Of a stretch of 64,000 nucleotides of DNA, positions 44,959 through 52,185 are shown in pieces. The stretch is from Cytophagaceae bacterium (lineage in GTDB: Bacteria > Bacteroidota > Bacteroidia > Cytophagales > Spirosomataceae), in assembly GCA_016722655.1 (NCBI GenBank), contig JADKIR010000004.1, forward strand, positions 2,418,001 through 2,482,000, given 5' to 3'. Every line of letters starts with the position of its first letter. Positions within the stretch are counted from its first letter, which is position 1. A model generated the notes under the pieces. That model saw only the letters and a program-made list of their open reading frames with translations. It made no database searches and was not told the DNA's origin. The translations under genes were made by a program, and so were the position numbers.

Positions 44959-45071
44959 GCGTGAGGGATAGTAGTGAAAAGCCCGTAGTGCGGCTGGATT
45001 GTGAGTGGACGGACTTGTAGCGGATAGCCCGACGATGCCACGCGATAAGCGTGGGAGCGGCACGCCCAAAT
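44959..45071 (+). repeat. Structured intergenic element, copy 2
   Basis: A 113-bp element of the same family and length as the one at 25244-25356: box A (GCGTGAGGGATAGTAGTG), box B (TTGTAGCGGATAGCCCG), the CCACGC-GATAA-GCGTGG hairpin and CGCCCAAAT. About four substitutions separate the two. It lies between mtgA and the tRNA-Gly 3' end, with the same plus orientation as copy 1. Confidence 0.8.
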
Positions 45072-45091
45072 GAAGATAGATATTTTTGTTG

Positions 45092-45164
45092 AGCGATAGA
45101 CGAGATTCGAACTCGCGACCTTCGGCTTGGGAAGCGGACGCTCTACCAACTGAGCTACTATCGC
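45092..45164 (-). tRNA. tRNA-Gly (anticodon CCC)
   Basis: Read on the minus strand, GCGATAG (45164-45158) and CTATCGC make a perfect 7-bp acceptor stem. D-arm GCTC/GAGC, T-arm GCGAG-TTCGAAT-CTCGT and a T discriminator are present. The anticodon loop TTCCCAA gives CCC for glycine. The anticodon stem TCCGC/GCCGA contains a C-C mismatch at the middle pair. CCA is not encoded. Length is 73 nt. The ORF read across it is an artefact. Confidence 0.95.
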
Positions 45165-45166
45165 AG

Positions 45167-45196
45167 GTAATTTCGGGTTTGCTATCCCGAAATTAC
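45167..45196. terminator. Perfect 11-bp inverted repeat between tRNA-Gly and the GH97 gene
   Basis: GTAATTTCGGG (45167-45177), 8-base loop, CCCGAAATTAC (45186-45196), followed on the plus strand by an AT-T6 run. It could stop plus-strand transcription from mtgA, or act as a bidirectional stop between GH97 and the tRNA. Confidence 0.55.
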
Positions 45197-45215
45197 ATAT
45201 TTTTTGAATTCCTAT

Positions 45216-47342
45216 TTATTTTTTTGTGGCAATTTTCACCGGCTTCACACTGATGGCGTAACCGCCGCTTCGTGCCAACTGAATGCTGATTTTGCTGTCT
45301 TTCGTAACTTTCTGTTTATAAATATGATAGGCCATAGGATTGTCGATATAGTCGGCATCTTTGGCGTCTTCATAGATGGTGGCTTCGTAGGTTTTTCCTT
45401 TATCAAGAAACGAGAAATCGACGGTATAGGTGCGTTTGCTTTCATCGGTGATACCACCTATGTACCACTCGTCTTTGCCTTTGGCTTTGCGGGCGATATG
45501 GATGTAGTCGCCAGGTTCGGCGGCGAGTATTTTGCTGTCGTCCCAATCTACGGCCACGTCTTTGATAAACTGGAATGCGTCCATAAAGCGGGCGTAGTTT
45601 TCGGGCAAGTCGGCGGCCATCTGCAGCGGACTGTACATGGTCACATAAAATGCCAGCTGCTTGGCCAGCGTGGTGCTTATCTGGCGGGTCACTTTAGGGT
45701 CATAGTAATTGAGTTTGGTCTGGAATACCCCTGGTGTGTAGTCCATAGGCCCACCCATCAACCTCGTAAATGGAAGGATGGTGGTGTGGTCAGGATTGAG
45801 TCCACCGAAGGTCTCGTATTCGGTGCCACGAGCTGCTTCTGCTGCTATAAAATTAGGCCAGGTGCGGTGTAAGCCGGTCAAATGCACCGACTCGTGGGAG
45901 TCAATCATGATTTTATTGGCGGCGGTTTTTTCGATTACTCTTTGGTAGTGCTCTACCATCCATTGGCTGTAATGGTGCTCACCGCGAGGGATAATATTGC
46001 CCACATAACCCGACTTGATGGCATTGTAGCCGTATTTGTGCATGAATGCAAAGGCATCGTCCATACGTCGTTCATAATTGGTGGCAGCACCAGATGTTTC
46101 GTGATGCATGATGATTTTCATGCCTTTCTGGCGTGCATATTCATTGAGCATTTTGACATCGAAATCAGGGTAGGTAGTTACGAAATCAAACACTTCCTCT
46201 TTTGATTTTCCAAACCAATCTTCCCAGCCTTCGTTCCATCCTTCGACTAAAATGGCATCAAAACCATTTTTAGACGCAAAATCAAGATATTTTTTGACGT
46301 TGGCATTGTTGGCTCCATGGCGACCATTGGGTTTCATTTTTTTGAAGTCGGTTACGCCCAATCTCACATTGTCGAGGTCGGTATATGACCAGGTGCTTTT
46401 TCCGGGAAGAAACATTTCAAACCATACACCCATGTATTTGGTGGGTTTTATCCATTTGGTATCGTCGATTTTGCAGGGTTCGTTGAGGTTAAGAATGAGC
46501 TTGGAATCCAGCATGCCTTCGGCATTTGGGCTTACTACCAGAGTTCTCCATGGCGAAGAAAATGGGGTCTGAATGTATCCTTTTGCTCCCTGAGCATCAG
46601 GAGTGAGGTGAGTTTTTAGCGTGAAGTTGCTGAAGTCAATCTCCAGATTCATGGCCGAGTAACCAATAAGGGCAGCCTCGTGTACATTGATATAGATGTT
46701 GTCTTCAACGTTTTTGAGCATTAAGGGCGACTGAACGGCGTTGTCGACGATAGTTTGGGATGCGTTGCCATCGTAGCTACCTTTGAAAAGCTCAGGTATT
46801 TGACTGAGTCTTGACTCTGTATATTTGTATTCTTCGGTGTCGTAATCGGCAGCTATCCACCAGGCTTTGAGGTCTTTTGCCAGGGCAAATTCTGTGTCTT
46901 CTTCTTTGATTACGAAGTAGTTGAGGGTAGTTTGTTGCGGAAATTCATATCTGAATCCCAGGCCGTCATTGAATAGGCGGAAGCGAACAACAATCTCCCG
47001 GTTTTCGGGTTGTTGGTTGAGGGTTACTGCCAGTTCATTGTAATGATTGAGATATTCTTTTTTTTCTCCCCAAACAGGCTTCCAGGTTTCTTTAAAGGTC
47101 GAAGTTTTGGTGTCTTTGATGCTGAAGCCTTTGTTTAGATCGGGGCTATTGAGGAGCCTCAGGCCAAGTTTTGAGTCAGTGACTACCACTTTATCCTGAA
47201 ATTTAAGACTATAAAATGCTTCTGAATTTTTGACCGAAAAACTCAGTGAAAGCTTGCTGTCAGGTGAAGTGATGGTTTGGGCATCGGCCCAATTGGATGC
47301 CACAATCCATAGAAATGAAGAGAAAAAGAGTAATTTTTTCAT
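45216..47342 (-). CDS. Glycoside hydrolase family 97 (SusB-like alpha-glucosidase)
   Basis: A 708-residue secreted enzyme with a signal peptide (residues 1-22, ending ADAQ). An N-terminal beta-sandwich (about 25-290), a TIM barrel (starting MGVWFEMFLPGK) and a C-terminal beta domain follow. The catalytic region has HHETSGAATNYERRMDD, IMIDSHESVHLTGLHRTWPN and EAARGTEYETFGG; the glutamates in DSHES and GTEYE resemble the SusB inverting-type sites. Alpha-glucoside or alpha-galactoside substrate cannot be decided. No SusC/SusD pair is adjacent. Composition is more G+C-rich than flanks. Confidence 0.9.
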   Translation of the reverse strand: MKKLLFFSSFLWIVASNWADAQTITSPDSKLSLSFSVKNSEAFYSLKFQDKVVVTDSKLGLRLLNSPDLNKGFSIKDTKTSTFKETWKPVWGEKKEYLNHYNELAVTLNQQPENREIVVRFRLFNDGLGFRYEFPQQTTLNYFVIKEEDTEFALAKDLKAWWIAADYDTEEYKYTESRLSQIPELFKGSYDGNASQTIVDNAVQSPLMLKNVEDNIYINVHEAALIGYSAMNLEIDFSNFTLKTHLTPDAQGAKGYIQTPFSSPWRTLVVSPNAEGMLDSKLILNLNEPCKIDDTKWIKPTKYMGVWFEMFLPGKSTWSYTDLDNVRLGVTDFKKMKPNGRHGANNANVKKYLDFASKNGFDAILVEGWNEGWEDWFGKSKEEVFDFVTTYPDFDVKMLNEYARQKGMKIIMHHETSGAATNYERRMDDAFAFMHKYGYNAIKSGYVGNIIPRGEHHYSQWMVEHYQRVIEKTAANKIMIDSHESVHLTGLHRTWPNFIAAEAARGTEYETFGGLNPDHTTILPFTRLMGGPMDYTPGVFQTKLNYYDPKVTRQISTTLAKQLAFYVTMYSPLQMAADLPENYARFMDAFQFIKDVAVDWDDSKILAAEPGDYIHIARKAKGKDEWYIGGITDESKRTYTVDFSFLDKGKTYEATIYEDAKDADYIDNPMAYHIYKQKVTKDSKISIQLARSGGYAISVKPVKIATKK

Positions 47343-47455
47343 GTATTTTATCAGGTGTTAAAGTATGTGGTCAAAGGTAAGGTATAAAAAGGAAAGAGAA
47401 AATGATGAAAGTCGTAAAATACACTTTCTTAGAGAGGATTAATTAGAAAAATTAT

Positions 47456-47794
47456 TTAGGCAAAATTGATAACCTGTTTCAATTTTGGCGGTGCCACGCT
47501 CACATATGCTATTTTGAGTAGTTCGAGAGCGATTTCTTTTGAGATTTGAGTATAGAGTAGATGAGTCCAGCCGTGTTTTCCCCATTTGTTGGGAACGGGG
47601 AAAATGGCCTCAGGGTTGATTTTGAGATAAATGTTTTGTTCTTCAGGTTTGAATTTGAGCGTAGCCCGACTTTCTTTTGTATTGAGTGTTGCAAATATTT
47701 TGCCTTTGACTTTGAATGCTACATTTTCAAAATGCGGCCCTTTTTCGGCTTCCGGTAAAGAAAGGCAGAGGGATTCGAACTCCGGCGTGCTCAT
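47456..47794 (-). CDS. MmcQ/YjbR family protein
   Basis: A 112-residue protein of the MmcQ/YjbR fold, a small domain of unknown activity sometimes annotated as DNA-binding. Visible features: FESLCLSLPEAEKGPHFENVAFKVKGK at the N-terminus, ATLNTKESRATLKF, PNKWGKHGWTHLLY and the final ALELLKIAYVSVAPPKL. It follows the DUF4494 gene by 3 bp and may be cotranscribed with it. Confidence 0.85.
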   Translation of the reverse strand: MSTPEFESLCLSLPEAEKGPHFENVAFKVKGKIFATLNTKESRATLKFKPEEQNIYLKINPEAIFPVPNKWGKHGWTHLLYTQISKEIALELLKIAYVSVAPPKLKQVINFA

Positions 47795-47797
47795 AAT

Positions 47798-48313
47798 TTA
47801 TTCTGCCGGAGGGGTTTCTGACTCTAGATTGGCTATGACTTCACTCAAAGGTTTAAGATTGGGAGGAAGCGGTTTGTCTTCCATCTCTTTTTCTTCATAA
47901 GGAATCACATCCAGGATTTTGGTGACGTTGATATCAGAAATGATGTAGTCTTGAACTGAGCCTAGTTTTTCAACCAAAAGACCATACACTTCTTTGATGT
48001 CCTGTGCATTGAGGAGGAAATTGAAAGGTACCTTTTTGTCTTTCTGGCTTTTTTCGTCAAAAACTATGTATTGAGCACGAGCTTTAAACCAGAGCTCGGC
48101 GTTGTTATCCACCAGAAAAACTTCGTTGAATTTCATTTTAGTGAGACCAACCAGCTGAAATTCAGGCAAATCCTGAGCACAATAGTCATACGCTCTGGCT
48201 TCTGCATCAGTATAAGAAACTGCATCAAAAAGATATTGTTGCGTGATCGGACGTTGGTTTCCTTTTTCGTCTTGTTGAATAAATTTGATTTTTGCGAGAT
48301 ACCAGGTTGACAT
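47798..48313 (-). CDS. DUF4494 domain protein
   Basis: A 171-residue protein in which DUF4494 spans about residues 3-145: WYLAKIKFIQQDEKGN, YLFDAVSYTDAEARAYDY, LWFKARAQYIVFDEKSQKDKK and DINVTKILDVIPYE. The C-terminal 25 residues are acidic and probably disordered. Function is unknown; the family is almost confined to Bacteroidota. A TAAATCG heptamer repeat lies just upstream of its start (48325-48358). No signal peptide. Confidence 0.82.
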   Translation of the reverse strand: MSTWYLAKIKFIQQDEKGNQRPITQQYLFDAVSYTDAEARAYDYCAQDLPEFQLVGLTKMKFNEVFLVDNNAELWFKARAQYIVFDEKSQKDKKVPFNFLLNAQDIKEVYGLLVEKLGSVQDYIISDINVTKILDVIPYEEKEMEDKPLPPNLKPLSEVIANLESETPPAE

Positions 48314-48324
48314 ATTTTGATTTA

Positions 48325-48366
48325 CGATTAATTTGATTTACGATTTACGATTTTTGATATACGATT
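48325..48366 (-). repeat. Degenerate heptamer repeat (GATTTAC) upstream of DUF4494
   Basis: GATTTAC/ACGATT-type units recur several times between 48325 and 48366. On the minus strand they read AATCGTAAATCGTAAATC, ending about 12 bp before the DUF4494 start codon. Confidence 0.55.
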
Positions 48367-48407
48367 CTTGGGTTTTAATGAACTTTTTATGGATAAAACG
48401 GCTATCC

Positions 48408-48484
48408 ATTAGCACATTAGCACATTAGCACATTAGCACATTAGCACATTAGCACATTAGCACATTAGCACATTAGCACATTAA
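48408..48484 (-). repeat. Tandem octamer array (ATTAGCAC x 9) overlapping the ROK stop codon
   Basis: Nine perfect ATTAGCAC units (48408-48479) plus ATTA lie just downstream of, and including, the stop codon of the ROK gene. On the gene-sense strand this is (TAATGTGC)n, identical in unit to the arrays at 13017 and 27393; the TAA stop is itself the first TAA of the array. Confidence 0.9.
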
Positions 48485-49389
48485 TTCCTAACCAACTCCG
48501 CAGCTCCAAAAACTCCGGCACTGTCGCCCAGGAGAGGCTTAAGGAATTCGGTTTCTACTTTTCGGTTATTGAAAATATAGTTTTCTATACGTTTTACACC
48601 TTCAGTATAGAGCAGGTCAATGTTACTCACACCACCACCCAAAACAATAACTTCGGGGTCAAGTACATTGATTATGGAACTGATAGCCCTAGCAAATGAT
48701 GTCAAAAGATGATCGATGGTTTGACTGGCAAACGCATCAGTTCCTGCCAAATGGTCATTGTAAATATCTTTCAGGCTCTTTTTTGTGCCTGCAATTTTCT
48801 GATAATATCTTTCTAAAGCCGGCCCGGCAAATACTTTTTCGTTGCATCCTTTTTTACCACAATAGCAATCTTCACCATCCACATCCAGTACATTGTGGCC
48901 CCATTCGCCCCCGATACCATGCTTTCCGTTGATTACTTTCCCATGTACCACCACGCCTCCGCCTACGCCAGTACCCATGATTACCCCAAACACAACTTCG
49001 GCATTTTTGTCTTTCGCCGCTCCCATGGTGGCTTCTGCAAGTGCGAAACAATTGGCGTCATTGGCCATTTCGATTCTTATTCCGAGCAGATTTTCCAGGT
49101 CTTTTTTCATGGGTTGGCCGTTCATACACACGGTATTGCAGTTTTTCATCAATTGCAAACCCGGATCCAATGTGCCTGGTGTACTGAAGCCCACAGCGGT
49201 AGGTTTTATGCCGGTTTCTTCTGCGAGTAAGTCGATCAGGATTTTTATTCTTTCCAGAATATGTTGGTAGCCCTGATCGGCCTCAGTGGCTATTCTCTTT
49301 CTGATCAGGATTTCATTAGAATTTTTGTCGATGAGTATTCCTTCTATTTTGGTGCCGCCAAGGTCAACACCCCAAAGATATTCTTGCAT
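48481..49389 (-). CDS. ROK-family sugar kinase (glucokinase type)
   Basis: A 302-residue kinase from the ATG at 49389; a TTG 18 bp upstream also opens the frame but the ATG better fits MQEYLWGVDLGGTK. The phosphate loop DLGGTKIEG, VGFSTPGTLD, NCNTVCMNGQP, ANDANCFALAE with the catalytic Asp, GTGVGGGVVV and the zinc motif HNVLDVDGEDCYCGKKGCNE are intact. Most likely phosphorylates glucose, allose or mannose in the cytoplasm. It ends on the octamer array. It is divergent from the ABC operon by 156 bp. Confidence 0.9.
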   Translation of the reverse strand: MQEYLWGVDLGGTKIEGILIDKNSNEILIRKRIATEADQGYQHILERIKILIDLLAEETGIKPTAVGFSTPGTLDPGLQLMKNCNTVCMNGQPMKKDLENLLGIRIEMANDANCFALAEATMGAAKDKNAEVVFGVIMGTGVGGGVVVHGKVINGKHGIGGEWGHNVLDVDGEDCYCGKKGCNEKVFAGPALERYYQKIAGTKKSLKDIYNDHLAGTDAFASQTIDHLLTSFARAISSIINVLDPEVIVLGGGVSNIDLLYTEGVKRIENYIFNNRKVETEFLKPLLGDSAGVFGAAELVRN

Positions 49390-49520
49390 AGGTATCGTAT
49401 TTTTCAAGGGCGAAATTATGAAAATTTTGCCTGTTTTTATCTGGAAAATTTGTTTTTAGTGAATTTTTATAAATTTTTTGGCTAAATATTTTTTTTATTA
49501 AAAATTAAATTTTAATGTTG

Positions 49521-49546
49521 TAGTGTACTATTTAACTAATACACTA
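49521..49546. promoter_or_regulatory. YtrA-type GntR operator overlapping the ABC gene start
   Basis: TAGTGTACTA (49521-49530) and TAATACACTA (49537-49546) form an inverted repeat with one mismatch over a 6-base centre, ending on the A of the start codon. AGTGTA/TACACT dyads are described for YtrA-subfamily regulators (known from the family). The GntR gene two positions downstream in this operon is the presumed ligand. Confidence 0.75.
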
Positions 49547-50286
49547 TGATTCACATTGAAAACCTTTCTCTGAACCTGGGAAAGAAAGAAGTATTGAAGA
49601 ATCTGAGCATTGATTTTATTCCGGGTCATATCTATGGCTTATTCGGGAAAAATGGGGTAGGGAAGACCACTCTGTTACGCACATTATTAGGTTTGTATTT
49701 TCCCGATGAAGGAACCATTACAATTAATGACTATTCTCCAAAGGATCGTCATCCCGACTTCCAATCCGATATTTTCTTTTTGGGAGAAGAAATATATCTC
49801 CCAGAATTGAATTTTGGAGGTTTGGTAAAGCACCTCGGTGTTTTTTATCCAAAATTTGAAGAAGAAAAATTTGAGAAGATTCTGGAAGAATTCGAATTAA
49901 GTGCTGATTTTCAATACAGAAAGCTTTCATACGGGCAAAAGAAAAAAGTAAAAATTGCGTTTGGGCTTGCTACCAATGCTTCGGTTATTTTGATGGATGA
50001 ACCCACCAACGGCCTGGATATTTTGGCCAAAAAACAATTCAGAAAGGTATTGGCTTCCAATATTAACGATGAAAATCTGATGATTATAGCAACGCATCAG
50101 GTCAAGGATCTGGAAAGTATGATCGACCATGTGGTGATTTTGGATGGACATAAAATATTGGCCAACAAGAATGTTTCTCAAATCGAGGAAGAATTAAAAA
50201 ATGATCTGGACTCTGATATTTTTTTGGCAGGAAATGGAGCTTTGAATATTGAGAAATTTTATGAAAAAACTTTAACCGAAAACTGA
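49546..50286 (+). CDS. ABC transporter ATP-binding protein
   Basis: A 246-residue ABC ATPase. Walker A GLFGKNGVGKTTLLR (residues about 31-45), Q-loop ISFFLGEEIYLPE, signature KLSYGQKKKVKIAF, Walker B VILMDEPTNGLD and the switch IIATHQ are intact. It pairs with the membrane protein 3 bp downstream and the GntR regulator after that, a YtrBCDA-like unit. The dyad operator ends at its start codon. Substrate is unknown; YtrA-type ABC systems respond to cell-envelope stress in other bacteria. Confidence 0.92.
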   Translation: MIHIENLSLNLGKKEVLKNLSIDFIPGHIYGLFGKNGVGKTTLLRTLLGLYFPDEGTITINDYSPKDRHPDFQSDIFFLGEEIYLPELNFGGLVKHLGVFYPKFEEEKFEKILEEFELSADFQYRKLSYGQKKKVKIAFGLATNASVILMDEPTNGLDILAKKQFRKVLASNINDENLMIIATHQVKDLESMIDHVVILDGHKILANKNVSQIEEELKNDLDSDIFLAGNGALNIEKFYEKTLTEN

Positions 50287-50288
50287 TT

Positions 50289-51110
50289 ATGGAAAAATAT
50301 TTCGACACAAAGAGGTTTGTAAATTATATGAAATTGAGTTTCATAGAGAACAAAAGGCAAGTTTTCGTCGCAATGTCGTTTTTTATTCTAGCAATGTTTT
50401 TATTTTATTATCTATCATTAAGTAACCCAGCATTTTTTCTGGCAGCACAAATTCAAGCGAAGTTTTTTCTATTTTATTTTTTTCCATTTGTTTTTTCTCT
50501 TGGAAGAATGGCCAGGGAAAATAAAACAGCAAAAAGTATTTTCAACACAATACTCCCGGTTAGTTTTTTTGAGAAATGGCTTGAGAAATTTCTTTTAGTT
50601 TTTGTAATGGCTGCAATACTTTGGATAATATTAAAAGTTATAGACTACGCTTTTTTAAATCATATTATTCAAAAGTTTAATGATTCAAATTATGGAAATA
50701 TCCCAAATCCTAAAAGTTTTGAATTGATTGGTTTTGGTCCCTCAAAAACTGTTTTTTACAGATCTTCGGGATTTGACCTGGACTTTATCTCAATAGTAGC
50801 CATTGCTATTATTTCCTACTCAACATTGTTAAACTCTTCAAATTTTCGAACTTCGATATTGTTTTTGACATTGTTGGCTTTTTTTGGTTTTGGGAAAAAC
50901 TGGATTCTTGAAGCCATAATTAAGAAGAATATCAGTTTTGCAGAAAATGGAAGAATTGAAGTTTACGATTTGGATATCAATAAATTTTCGGAGGTAAAAA
51001 TACCAGAAGGCTTAATGTTAATCGATAATATTATAGTTCAGTTTATTATTCCTATTTCATTGGTTGTTATTTCATTGGTTGTAACGAAAGAAAAACAATT
51101 AAGCAGGTAA
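50289..51110 (+). CDS. ABC transporter membrane protein (ABC-2 like)
   Basis: A 273-residue integral membrane protein with about six hydrophobic segments: near residues 30-48, 56-78, 96-120, 160-185, 188-205 and 242-262. The pattern of N-terminal LSFIENKRQVFVAMSFFILAM and RMARENKTAKSIFNTILP resembles ABC-2-type permease subunits. It is 3 bp after the ATPase gene. Sequence conservation is weak, as is normal for such subunits. Confidence 0.82.
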   Translation: MEKYFDTKRFVNYMKLSFIENKRQVFVAMSFFILAMFLFYYLSLSNPAFFLAAQIQAKFFLFYFFPFVFSLGRMARENKTAKSIFNTILPVSFFEKWLEKFLLVFVMAAILWIILKVIDYAFLNHIIQKFNDSNYGNIPNPKSFELIGFGPSKTVFYRSSGFDLDFISIVAIAIISYSTLLNSSNFRTSILFLTLLAFFGFGKNWILEAIIKKNISFAENGRIEVYDLDINKFSEVKIPEGLMLIDNIIVQFIIPISLVVISLVVTKEKQLSR

Positions 51111-51120
51111 CATACATAAA

Positions 51121-51483
51121 ATGAATTTCAAAGAAAATCAGGCCATATATCTACAGATAGCTGCGTTTTTGTCAGATAAAATTCTGAAAGGAGATTTTGT
51201 GCCCGGTATGAAGATTCCTTCCATCAGAGAAGTGGCGGTGAGTTTGGAGGTTAATCCCAATACGGTTCAGCGGTCTTTTGATTTTTTACAGCAAAACGAG
51301 ATCATAGAGATGAAAAGGGGAGTTGGTTTTTTTGTTTTAAATGAAGCAGTTGAACGAATTTTGGAAATTAGAAAACAAAATTTTGTTGAAAATACCTTGC
51401 CGGAACTGACCAAAGAAATGAATTTACTTTCGATAAAACCCGAAGAATTGATTAAAATGATTCAAGATCTAAACAAAAATTAA
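51121..51483 (+). CDS. GntR-family regulator, YtrA subfamily
   Basis: A 120-residue regulator with the GntR winged-helix (residues 10-75: IYLQIAAFLSDKI, KIPSIREVAVSLEVNPNTVQRSFDFL) and a short C-terminal tail typical of YtrA (no FadR or UTRA domain). It likely represses its own operon at the dyad at 49521-49546. It lies between the ABC genes and the GIN-domain protein. Confidence 0.9.
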   Translation: MNFKENQAIYLQIAAFLSDKILKGDFVPGMKIPSIREVAVSLEVNPNTVQRSFDFLQQNEIIEMKRGVGFFVLNEAVERILEIRKQNFVENTLPELTKEMNLLSIKPEELIKMIQDLNKN

Positions 51484-51495
51484 AACAGCTTTTTT

Positions 51496-52185
51496 ATGAA
51501 ACTAAGTGTAAAACTTTTATTGGCTTTGGCGATTGTCTTTTTCTCACTTCAAATAGTTAATGCCTTGTATATCAGGAGTTACCTAAAAGGGCATATTAGT
51601 GGGGATAATCTTGGAGAAGGATTTGCTGGAAAAAAAGTAAGGCCATTTAAGCACCTTAAAGTAATGGCAAGTTCTGAAAATGGAGGGATGGTAAAAATAG
51701 AAAATGCTCCTGAATTTCAGGTAAAATATTTTTTCCAGCTGGAAGACAAATTGAATTTTGAAAATCGGGGGGATACACTTTTGGTTACTTTAAAAGAAGG
51801 ATATTATAATATCGAAAATAATAAAGGAGCCTTTCCAGTAGTAGTTAGTTGTCCAGAATTAGAATCAGTTGATATTCAAAACAGCTCTGTGAAGTTTGTA
51901 GATTACAATAATCCGAAAATAAAAATAAATGCCAATCATGGACAAGTGAGATTTGAAGATAAGCAATATTTAAAAGAACTGGATTTAAATTTGGCCAATG
52001 AGTCTTCGTTGCATTTTTATTTATTTGAACCCTATAAGTTAGATAAAATCGTGGCCAAAATGTCAAACGGGTCAACTATTAGCATGCCTGATGTTTTTCC
52101 AACTGAATTTTACTTGAAAAATACAGATGATTGTAAATTGGAGCTCAATGGTGCTACAATGAAGAAAGTCAAACCATTGAAATAG
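51496..52185 (+). CDS. GIN/DUF2807-like auto-transporter adhesin-head protein
   Basis: A 229-residue protein with an N-terminal hydrophobic segment (LLLALAIVFFSLQIVNALY) that may be a signal anchor. The rest is a right-handed beta-helix-like run of short strands: FKHLKVMAS, FQVKYFFQ, DTLLVTLKEG, PVVVSCPELESVDIQNSSVKF, KIKINANHGQVRF, KELDLNLANESSLHF, KIVAKMSNGSTISM. This fits GIN/DUF2807 domains seen at Bacteroidota cell surfaces. It is the last gene of the ABC operon and overlaps the convergent glycerate kinase by 17 bp. Confidence 0.65.
   Translation: MKLSVKLLLALAIVFFSLQIVNALYIRSYLKGHISGDNLGEGFAGKKVRPFKHLKVMASSENGGMVKIENAPEFQVKYFFQLEDKLNFENRGDTLLVTLKEGYYNIENNKGAFPVVVSCPELESVDIQNSSVKFVDYNNPKIKINANHGQVRFEDKQYLKELDLNLANESSLHFYLFEPYKLDKIVAKMSNGSTISMPDVFPTEFYLKNTDDCKLELNGATMKKVKPLK

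Noticed and set aside
44943..45149. 68-residue frame on the minus strand
   Set aside because: Covers the repeat and the tRNA-Gly gene.
45204..45872. 222-residue frame on the plus strand
   Set aside because: Antisense to the intact GH97 gene; its aromatic-rich, low-complexity product matches the reverse frame of coding DNA.
48408..48484. Possible CRISPR-like array
   Set aside because: Units are 8 bp with no spacers and no cas genes; it is a simple tandem repeat.
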